Shown here: piece after piece, positions 18,229 through 24,741 of the stretch
How positions within the stretch are numbered: position 1 is the stretch's first letter
How the letters are laid out: each line of letters opens with the position of its first letter
Origin: Myxococcaceae bacterium
Lineage (GTDB): Bacteria; Myxococcota; Myxococcia; Myxococcales; Myxococcaceae
Assembly: GCA_017881265.1 (NCBI GenBank)
Contig: JADGRA010000069.1
Coordinates: forward strand, 1-48,564
Direction: 5' to 3'
Length of the DNA: 48,564 bases
Program-made: the position numbers and the translations under genes
The notes under the pieces: generated by a model
The model's input: only the letters and a program-made list of their open reading frames with translations
Told to the model about the DNA's origin: nothing
Database searches by the model: none

Positions 18229-18963
18229 TCAGCTCCTGAGGAGCGACGAGAGGGTCTCGAAGGCGAACCCGCGCTCCTTGAGCTGCTCCAGCAAAAGGGG
18301 AAGGTGCCGGACCGTCTGTTCTCGAAGGGTCGAGTCGCCCCGCAGCTGACCATCGTGCAGGGCCAGGATGCTGCCGGCCCGTGCTCGCCCGGCGAGGGCG
18401 ATCGCGCGGTGAGGCGTGAGCGGGAAGACGCCGTCCCGCGCCGAGTGGGTCCAGGTCACCACCGTCAAGCCCAGGTCACGTGCGGCGGCGTGCACCGGTG
18501 GATTGCGAATCCCCACCGCAGGTCGGTAGTAGGAAGGCGCGCTTCCTGTCAGCTGAGCGAGGACGTCCTGGCAGCGCCGGAGGTCTTTCTGCAGCCGGGA
18601 AGCCCGGAAGAGGTCGAGCCCTGTGCCGTGACTGTAGGTGTGGTTCTCCAGCTGGTGTCCGGAGGCGTGAAGGAACCGCGCGAGCGCGCCGTGCAACTCC
18701 AGTTGACGGCCGATGCAGAAGAAGGTGGCCCTGGCCTGGTGCACCTCCAGAATGTCGGCGATGCGGGCCGTGTGTCGCGGGTCTGGTCCGTCGTCGAAGG
18801 TGAGCGCGACTGCGGGGCGCGTGGTCGGTCCCCGCCAGACGACAGGACCGAAGAGGGCCACCCTCGGATGAAACACACCGAGCGTCGCTGCCGTCAGGAG
18901 ACTGCCGGTGGCCACCGCTGAAGCGACCGCCGCCTGGAGACTGGACGACTCAGGCCCGGACAT
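18229..18963 (-). CDS. NodB-type polysaccharide/amide deacetylase, 244 aa
   Basis: A carbohydrate esterase 4 fold. Motif 1 is TFDDGP (55-60) with the base Asp57 and metal ligand Asp58. Motif 2 is HTYSH (His108 and His112). Motif 3 is YRPAVG (146-151), and LHDG (202-205) gives the late His. All metal-binding residues are present. An N-terminal hydrophobic segment (about 10-32) suggests membrane anchoring or export. It is the last gene of the ketosynthase operon and overlaps the preceding gene by 14 bases. In this setting it may remove an N-acetyl group from a sugar attached to the polyene lipid; this is inference. Confidence 0.85.
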   Translation of the reverse strand: MSGPESSSLQAAVASAVATGSLLTAATLGVFHPRVALFGPVVWRGPTTRPAVALTFDDGPDPRHTARIADILEVHQARATFFCIGRQLELHGALARFLHASGHQLENHTYSHGTGLDLFRASRLQKDLRRCQDVLAQLTGSAPSYYRPAVGIRNPPVHAAARDLGLTVVTWTHSARDGVFPLTPHRAIALAGRARAGSILALHDGQLRGDSTLREQTVRHLPLLLEQLKERGFAFETLSSLLRS

Positions 18964-19876
18964 GACGCACCACGGTCAAGGACTGACCGCCCCCAAGCGC
19001 GAGGCCATGGACTGCGCAGGCGGACCCTGCCGGCGACGCCCGAACGTGCATTGCTGCAGCCACCACGCGGAGCAAGCCGGCGGAGGCATGAAAGCCAAAC
19101 GGCGCCGTCTCCAGGCAGCGCACAAGAGGCGGTTGCACTTCTGCCAGGACTGACGTCTCCGCTTCCAGGACCGCGACGCTCGCCGCGGACAGGGAGACCG
19201 AGTCCACTCCGGTCCCGGGCTTCGTCCCGTCGAGGAGGAGCGGACGCAGCTGCTCCCGGGTGGGGTAGCGAAGGATGGGGCACGAATGGGCCGTGAGCGT
19301 GCAGCGCTCGACGGACAGAGGGCCCGGTTCCCTTCCGAGCAGGATGGCGGCAGCACCCTCTCCGAGGCTCGGCGCGGCGCTGCAATCGAACGCTCTGTAG
19401 CCGGCCGCGAGCGTCTCGGTCCATTCGTCGGCAGCCACCACCAGCACCCGTTCGGCGCGCCCGGTGCCGAGAAGCGTCGTCGCCACCTGCAACGCAGATT
19501 CTCCCGAAATCTCGCGAGCACTCAGTGTCAGGGAAGACCCGTGCGAGCCGAGCATGATGGAGAGCTGGCCCGCGGGCGAGTGATGAACCGACTGCTGGAA
19601 GGCAATGGGGCTCCCAAACGCCGCACCGCGCGTGGCGATGCCTTCGAGAAAGTCCGCTGTGGAGGCGAGGCCTCCGTAGCCAGTCGCAAAGACCAGCGCC
19701 AAGTCCCGCGTCTCCATCCCGGGAGGCAGCGCCCGTTGGGCTGCACCCAGAGCCATCCGCTCCAGCCTGGTCATGCGCTTGGCGCGGCTGTCGGCCAGCT
19801 CCGGGAGCGCTCTGACGCGGTAGGCGTCCTCGACACCGGGGGCCACCAGTCCCAGCCCGAGGATGCTGACGTTCAT
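18950..19876 (-). CDS. Ketosynthase-like (chain-length-factor-type) protein lacking the Cys, 308 aa
   Basis: Resembles the N-terminal ketosynthase-like domain proteins of aryl-polyene loci. It starts MNVSILGLGLVAPG. Where ketosynthases have the STACASS nucleophile, this protein has LSAREISGES, placing Glu122 at the Cys position. The catalytic His pair is also missing and the C-terminal half is short. It is therefore probably a non-catalytic partner, analogous to the chain length factor of type II PKS. Its ATG overlaps the TGA of the intact ketosynthase upstream (19873-21039), supporting a 1:1 heterodimer. The start at 19876 is fixed by this overlap; a much longer upstream frame is out of register with the neighbour. 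Confidence 0.8.
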   Translation of the reverse strand: MNVSILGLGLVAPGVEDAYRVRALPELADSRAKRMTRLERMALGAAQRALPPGMETRDLALVFATGYGGLASTADFLEGIATRGAAFGSPIAFQQSVHHSPAGQLSIMLGSHGSSLTLSAREISGESALQVATTLLGTGRAERVLVVAADEWTETLAAGYRAFDCSAAPSLGEGAAAILLGREPGPLSVERCTLTAHSCPILRYPTREQLRPLLLDGTKPGTGVDSVSLSAASVAVLEAETSVLAEVQPPLVRCLETAPFGFHASAGLLRVVAAAMHVRASPAGSACAVHGLALGGGQSLTVVRHVRA

Positions 19877-21039
19877 TGGGTGGGCCCGGCGAAGACCAGA
19901 GTGGCGTTGTTTCCCCCGAAGCCGAATGAATTGGACAGTGCCACCCGGAGCGAAGCGACCACGCCTCCTGGAGGCACATGCCGGAACGGAAGCAATGGGT
20001 CCGGTTCGCTGAGGCCGGCAGTGGCTGGTGCGAAGCCGGCCGCCAAAGTTAGGACGCAGAAGACCGCCTCCATTGCGCCCGCGGCGCCTAGCGTGTGTCC
20101 GGTGGACCCCTTGGTGGAACTCACCAGCGGCCCTGGCGACGGGAACAGCGCTCCCACCGCCAGCCCCTCGGCGCGGTCGTTGGCCGGCGTGGCCGTTCCA
20201 TGAGCGTTGACGTAGTCGACCTCGGAGGCTTCGACACCCGCGTCCGCGAGGGCCGCCTTCATCGCCGCCAGCGCGCCGAGCCCTTCCGGGTGGGGCGCGG
20301 TCATGTGGTGGGCGTCCGCGGTGCAGCCCCAGCCAGCGACTCGACCCAGGACGGACGCGCCACGGCTTCGAGCGTGCTCCTCGTCCTCGAGCAGTACGAA
20401 GGCAGCGCCCTCGCCCAGGGACAACCCGCTTCGGTTGACGTCGAAGGGGCGGCACGGCTCGCTGGAGAGCAGCTTGAGTGCGTGAAAGCCTGAGTACGTC
20501 AACCGACAGAGCGAATCCACGCCCCCCGCCAGAGCCCAGGGCTTGCCCTGGCGGATGCAAGCAGCACCGTAGCCAATCGCATTGGCGCTGGACGAGCACG
20601 CAGTTGAGAAGGTGTACCGCTCCCCGGAAAGGCCGAGCTCCGAGGCGAGAACATCGGCGATGGCACCCGCTGGATGGTAGGTGAGCAGCTCCCGGTCGGC
20701 CCGACCCTCCTGCCCTCGATGGCGAAGGTAGTGCTGTTCAGATTCGAGAATGCCGCCAGTGGTCGTTCCGACCGCCACTACGCCGCTTCCGGAGAGCACT
20801 TGGTGAGCGAGTGCCTGCCGCGCGGCGAGCAGGGCCAGGGCGACGCTCCGAGAGGGGTGCTGGCCGGAGACCAGGGCCTCGTCCACTTCGCCCACGTGCA
20901 GGGCGGGCAAGCCCGGCAAGGAGAAGAGGGAGAGGGGATGCAGCCCGCGACGGCCTGTACGGAGCCCGTCCAGGTGAACTTCGGTACCGCTTCCTAGTCC
21001 CGAGACGATTCCGAGGCCGGTGATGGCCACCCCGTGCAT
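19873..21039 (-). CDS. Beta-ketoacyl-ACP synthase (intact KAS II type), 388 aa
   Basis: A condensing enzyme with a full active site: Cys148 in FSTACSSS, His280 in NAHGTATPAND, Lys310 and His315 in STKGSTGHTLGAAG. N- and C-terminal thiolase halves are both complete, ending FGFGGNNATLVF. It extends ACP-bound polyene chains with malonyl-ACP. The ACP gene lies 3 bases upstream on the same strand, and the Cys-less ketosynthase-like gene overlaps its stop by 4 bases. This gives an ACP-KS-CLF cassette. Confidence 0.9.
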   Translation of the reverse strand: MHGVAITGLGIVSGLGSGTEVHLDGLRTGRRGLHPLSLFSLPGLPALHVGEVDEALVSGQHPSRSVALALLAARQALAHQVLSGSGVVAVGTTTGGILESEQHYLRHRGQEGRADRELLTYHPAGAIADVLASELGLSGERYTFSTACSSSANAIGYGAACIRQGKPWALAGGVDSLCRLTYSGFHALKLLSSEPCRPFDVNRSGLSLGEGAAFVLLEDEEHARSRGASVLGRVAGWGCTADAHHMTAPHPEGLGALAAMKAALADAGVEASEVDYVNAHGTATPANDRAEGLAVGALFPSPGPLVSSTKGSTGHTLGAAGAMEAVFCVLTLAAGFAPATAGLSEPDPLLPFRHVPPGGVVASLRVALSNSFGFGGNNATLVFAGPTQ

Positions 21040-21042
21040 GCC

Positions 21043-21324
21043 TCATCCTCTCGTTGAATCGACGAAGGCGGCGAGGCTGGCGATGGACTCGAAGTGCCGC
21101 TTGGCCGACCCATCATTGGGAAAGAGAACATCGAATTTGAACTCAATCGCCGACAGGAGCTCGAGTGCGGAAAGCGAGTCGAGGCCGAGGCGGTTGTCCG
21201 GGGCGAAGAGGGCCTCGGCGTCGCCGATGTCCTCGGGTTTCACGCCTTCCAGGCGAAGGGCTTCGACGAGAAGCGACTTGAGCTGGTCGCGGAGGGCGCG
21301 CTGGTTGTCCGGGTTGGTACTCAT
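21043..21324 (-). CDS. Acyl carrier protein, 93 aa
   Basis: A short acidic helical protein with the phosphopantetheine site LGLDSLSALEL, Ser50. Helix II (LSALELLSAIEFKF) is typical, and the C-terminus (FESIASLAAFVDS) forms helix IV. It is the only ACP visible in this cluster, whereas characterised aryl-polyene loci of enterobacteria carry two. It lies between the Tyr-less reductase (4-base gap) and the intact ketosynthase (3-base gap) in one tight operon. Confidence 0.9.
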   Translation of the reverse strand: MSTNPDNQRALRDQLKSLLVEALRLEGVKPEDIGDAEALFAPDNRLGLDSLSALELLSAIEFKFDVLFPNDGSAKRHFESIASLAAFVDSTRG

Positions 21325-21328
21325 GGGA

Positions 21329-22090
21329 CTAGTTCAGGCCACCGTCGATGGAAAGACATTGGCCGGTGATGTAGCCGGCGTCGTCCTCGCACAGCATGTT
21401 CACCATCCCTGCGACTTCGTCGGCGGTTCCCGCCCTTCGCAACGGCGTTCGACGGACCAGCGCCTCGAGCTGCTGGGCGTAAGCCTGGGTGGTCCCTTCC
21501 GTCCGGATCGCCCCCGCGCAGACGGCGTTCACGGTGATACCGAGCGGACCGACCTCCCGCGCCAGCGCGCGCGTCAACCCCAGCACACCGGCTTTAGCGG
21601 CTGCTTCGACCGCTTGCCCCTCACCGCCCTGCAGGGCGGAGGGTGAGGCGAAGTTGATGATTCTTCCGAAGCGGCGCCGGGCCATTGCCTTCACTGCCTG
21701 CTGACACGTGAGGAAGGTTGACCGGAGGCTCAGGTCCAGGACGGCGTCCAGATCCGCCGCGTCGAGGAACGCGGTCGGAGGGCGTGTGTCGAGGCCGGCC
21801 GCATTGACGAGCAGCTCGGGTGAACGACCCATCTCCGCCAGCCGGTCAAAGAGGTCGACCACCTGGGCCGCCCTCGTGAGGTCCAACCGTTCGAAGACGA
21901 CTTCGGGGTGAGCTTCGGCGACCCCCCGCCCGGCCTCTTGGTGACCCTCGTCCTCGGCCAGGTAGATGGCGGTCACCGCATGCCCCTCGCGTGCCAGCCG
22001 GCGAACCACCGCGAGGCCAATCGTTTCGGTTCCGCCAGTGACGAGCGCATGGTGCGCGGTGGGGTACATGACGCTGACGATGTCTACCAC
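21329..22090 (-). CDS. FabG-like SDR with catalytic Tyr replaced by Glu, 253 aa
   Basis: A short-chain dehydrogenase/reductase with TGGTETIG cofactor motif (18-25), NAAG (96-99), active-site Ser149 and a typical C-terminus (GYITGQCLSIDGGLN). In the YxxxK motif, the alignment GQAVEAAAKAG versus GQxNYxAAKAG places Glu162 at the catalytic Tyr; Lys166 is kept. The codon is GAA, two changes away from a Tyr codon, so a sequencing slip is unlikely. Ordinary ketoreductase activity is doubtful. A second, intact reductase is at 27886-28611. The start is GTG 22090, overlapping the upstream stop; ATG 22069 is an alternative. Confidence 0.85.
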   Translation of the reverse strand: MVDIVSVMYPTAHHALVTGGTETIGLAVVRRLAREGHAVTAIYLAEDEGHQEAGRGVAEAHPEVVFERLDLTRAAQVVDLFDRLAEMGRSPELLVNAAGLDTRPPTAFLDAADLDAVLDLSLRSTFLTCQQAVKAMARRRFGRIINFASPSALQGGEGQAVEAAAKAGVLGLTRALAREVGPLGITVNAVCAGAIRTEGTTQAYAQQLEALVRRTPLRRAGTADEVAGMVNMLCEDDAGYITGQCLSIDGGLN

Positions 22091-22908
22091 TGAACGCGCA
22101 GACGGGCCCAGTGCCCCTCCCGTGAGTGGGCTTTGACCTCAACCTGATGCGATTCCCCCCGCTCGACGCACGCCGTCGCCAGGGCGAGCAGGGTTTCGGT
22201 GGCGCAGTCCCCGGCGCCCACGTCGCCCCCAGTGGCCGCCGGCTCGAAGCCGAGCTCTGCATCGCTCAACGTCGGCCATACGGACGGAAACGACGAGGAT
22301 TCCAGAAGGAACAGCGCGGCGACCTCGCGCAGTGGCTCCTCGGACGCGGGGGGATGCACCGGTCCAGCAAGCTCGACACCGCCGGTGATGCAGGCGCGCG
22401 ATTCTCCGCGGCCCAAGCGCCTCGCAGCCCTGACCACTGCCGACAGTCCGCTGATGCCACCTGCGGTGATCGTGGCGAGTGAACCGCGGAGGCCGAGCGC
22501 GATGGCCACCTCTGCCGGCGCGGCTGTGGACAGCGTGTAGACGAAGGTGGATGGGGAGCCAAACCCGCTTCCGCGCTCCCGGAGGTCTCGCAGGAATTCA
22601 CCGTCGGTGGCCGCGGAGCCCCTCGCTGTCCCCAGGAGGAGGTCGGTCTGCGCCGGGTTGGGCGGGGGTGCCGTCGGGTCCGAGGCTGCTCGTGCCATGA
22701 GCAGCGCGTGCGCCAGCTGGACGAGCACGGTCGCCTCCCGATGCGGCCTCCTTGCCTTGGGGTGCGCCACACGGAGGGGAGGGGCTTCGGGCCACGCGGC
22801 GAGGGCGCCCCCCGAGGACCCCGCGTTCGGCCGTGCATTGACCCACACCCCACCGGGGGTCCAGACCGCCGTGGCGGTGACAGCCACGGGTGTATTCAAG
22901 ACCCTCAC
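22084..22908 (-). CDS. Second Cys-less ketosynthase-like (CLF-type) protein, 274 aa
   Basis: Related in layout to the 308-residue protein at 18950-19876 but divergent. The nucleophile region reads TITAGGISGLSA with Gly151 at the Cys position, and no active-site His motifs are visible. Conserved ketosynthase-like landmarks are GTARGSAATDGEFL, FGSPSTFVYTLSTAAPAEVA and CITGGVE. It is probably a structural partner for the intact ketosynthase encoded directly upstream, whose stop overlaps its GTG start (GTGA). It could instead set chain length or recruit ACP; both are inference. Confidence 0.75.
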   Translation of the reverse strand: MRVLNTPVAVTATAVWTPGGVWVNARPNAGSSGGALAAWPEAPPLRVAHPKARRPHREATVLVQLAHALLMARAASDPTAPPPNPAQTDLLLGTARGSAATDGEFLRDLRERGSGFGSPSTFVYTLSTAAPAEVAIALGLRGSLATITAGGISGLSAVVRAARRLGRGESRACITGGVELAGPVHPPASEEPLREVAALFLLESSSFPSVWPTLSDAELGFEPAATGGDVGAGDCATETLLALATACVERGESHQVEVKAHSREGHWARLRVQW

Positions 22909-24074
22909 CCCGGCCTCCGCAGGATGACCGCGGTGTTAATCCCGCCGAAGCCGGCGCTGGCGATGAGGGCGAGGCCGCCGGGCGAAGCTTGGCCCACGCC
23001 GATGACAGCTGGGACGAAGGCCGACGCGTCGATACGCCGGAGGTTGACGACGGGGGGAAGAACCTTCCGGGCGAGCGTCCGCGCGCAGACGGCGATGTCC
23101 AACGCCGCAGCAGCGCCCAGGGTATGTCCGACGGCGCCCTTGATTGCACAGACGGGCACCGGGCGGTTCGCAAAGAGCGACGCGTGAACGACTGCTTCCA
23201 TTCGGTCGTTCTGGACGGTGGCCGTGCCATGCGCGTGGTAGCGGTCGATGTCGTGCGCCGTCACACCGGCGTGTGCCAGCGCTCGCCGACACGCAGCGAG
23301 GAGCCCCGAGCCCGAGGGGTCTGGTGCGGTTTGGTCGAAGCCGTCGACGGCCGAACCGAAGCCCTCGATGAGGGCGATTGGCCTCCGACCCTGGGCCCGC
23401 GCGTGAGCCACTGACTCCACGATGAGAACGGCAGCGCCCTCGCCCAGCGACAGCCCGTTGCGGCTGACATCGAACGGCGCTGCCGGAGCCGCCGACAGGG
23501 CTTTGAGCGCGTGGAACCCTTGGTAAACGAAGGCATGGAGCGCCTCGGTGCCGCCGACCACGACTTCGTCACAGCCACCTTCCTCCACCAGCGCGAGTGC
23601 CTCACCGAGTGCGACGGCGCTGGAGGCGCAGGCGGCTGCGGTCGTGTAGACCGGTCCCCGGGCGCCTGTCGCGGCGGCCAAGGCGCGCGCTGGACTGCCG
23701 AGTACGTCCTCGGCCGGGAGGAGGCCGCGTTCGTGGCTAGAGAGCTCACGCTCCAGCGCTCCCTTGGTTGTGCCCAACACCACGCCGCGTCGCCGGGTGG
23801 GTTCGAGGATGCGTTGGCCAAGCGCATCCGCGAGCGCGGCAAGAAGCAATTGCGACGCTCGGTCCGTCGCTGGGTGCTGGTTGAACCCCGCAGCGGCGGC
23901 GAGCAGGTCGACGTTGTCCGGTACTTCTGATGCCAGAGAGCTGCACAGCCCCGCCGTCGGGAACCGGGTCACCGGCCGAATTGCCGTGCGGCCTTCGAGC
24001 AGCGCGCCAACCGTGACTTCGATGCCGAGCCCGAACCCCGTGACGGCGCCAATGGACGTAATTGCTGCCGACAT
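22905..24074 (-). CDS. Beta-ketoacyl-ACP synthase (second intact copy), 389 aa
   Basis: A complete KAS II-type enzyme with Cys149 in TAAACASSA, His282 in HAHGTATVQND, Lys312 and His317 in IKGAVGHTLGAA. It is the first gene of the minus-strand operon, followed by a Cys-less partner. It is clearly distinct in sequence from the ketosynthase at 19873-21039, so the two are not a recent duplication. It may start elongation from the aryl-ACP, or act at another stage. Its start faces the LolA-like gene across 50 bases, which must hold divergent promoters or one shared control region. Confidence 0.9.
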   Translation of the reverse strand: MSAAITSIGAVTGFGLGIEVTVGALLEGRTAIRPVTRFPTAGLCSSLASEVPDNVDLLAAAAGFNQHPATDRASQLLLAALADALGQRILEPTRRRGVVLGTTKGALERELSSHERGLLPAEDVLGSPARALAAATGARGPVYTTAAACASSAVALGEALALVEEGGCDEVVVGGTEALHAFVYQGFHALKALSAAPAAPFDVSRNGLSLGEGAAVLIVESVAHARAQGRRPIALIEGFGSAVDGFDQTAPDPSGSGLLAACRRALAHAGVTAHDIDRYHAHGTATVQNDRMEAVVHASLFANRPVPVCAIKGAVGHTLGAAAALDIAVCARTLARKVLPPVVNLRRIDASAFVPAVIGVGQASPGGLALIASAGFGGINTAVILRRPG

Positions 24075-24124
24075 GCACCGTGGCCCTCCCGGACCTCCTG
24101 CGGAATGCTTATTCTTCGGCTGGT
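24075..24124. promoter_or_regulatory. Divergent promoter region of the polyene operons
   Basis: A 50-base gap between the starts of the ketosynthase operon (minus) and the carrier/exporter operon (plus). It includes ATGCTTATTCTTCGG, less GC-rich than its surroundings. Synthesis and export genes are therefore likely to be regulated together. No specific -35/-10 or operator could be defined. Confidence 0.4.
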
Positions 24125-24739
24125 ATGTCCGTCCTCACACTAAACGGCCTATTCGCGACGACTTTACTGCTCGCCCTTCACGGCGCGGCCGGCACGTCGC
24201 CCGAGCCCCTACCGCAGGAGCTACTCGCGCTGCGCGAGACCCTGCAACGCACGGAGAAGCTCTCCGCACGCTTCACGCAGACTCGCCATTTGGCCGCCCT
24301 TCGGGATGCGCTGGTGACCGAAGGAACTCTAGACTACCAAAAGGGTGGTCGGCTCGTCTGGCGGACCCTGCCGCCGGCCGAGAGCGAGCTCGTCCTCGAC
24401 GGTCAGCATGCGACCATCAGCTACCCCGGGATGGGCGCCGCGCAGTCGGTCGATTTCTCCTCCGAACCCGGCATGGGCAGGGTTTTCGAGACCATTCGCG
24501 CCGTGCTTCAGGCCGATCTCGACCGCCTGCTCCCGCTGTTCCGCCTGACAGTCGAACGCAAGGAGCCTCTGAGCATCTCCTTGTCACCGCGCTCGGAGGA
24601 GCTCGGACGGACGCTGCGGCGCATCCGGCTCGTGTTCGATCGGAGTCTCCGCTTGGTCCGTGTGGTCCTCACTGAGCCGGACGGCGACTCGACCGAGATC
24701 TCCTTCCGAGACCACAACGTTCAGACCGCGACCCGCTGA
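24125..24739 (+). CDS. LolA-like outer-membrane lipoprotein carrier protein, 204 aa
   Basis: It starts at ATG 24125 with a signal peptide (MSVLTLNGLFATTLLLALHG, cleavage near AAGT), so the product is periplasmic. The mature part shows LolA-like features: an early helical region (LRETLQRTEKLSARFTQTRH), then alternating strands with GTLDYQKGGRLVWRTL. LolA-like proteins are a regular component of aryl-polyene loci, where they are proposed to carry the polyene lipid across the periplasm. It precedes the MMPL exporter by 2 bases, forming an export operon of three genes. In-frame starts further upstream would run into the divergent gene and hide the signal peptide. Confidence 0.8.
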   Translation: MSVLTLNGLFATTLLLALHGAAGTSPEPLPQELLALRETLQRTEKLSARFTQTRHLAALRDALVTEGTLDYQKGGRLVWRTLPPAESELVLDGQHATISYPGMGAAQSVDFSSEPGMGRVFETIRAVLQADLDRLLPLFRLTVERKEPLSISLSPRSEELGRTLRRIRLVFDRSLRLVRVVLTEPDGDSTEISFRDHNVQTATR

Positions 24740-24741
24740 GC

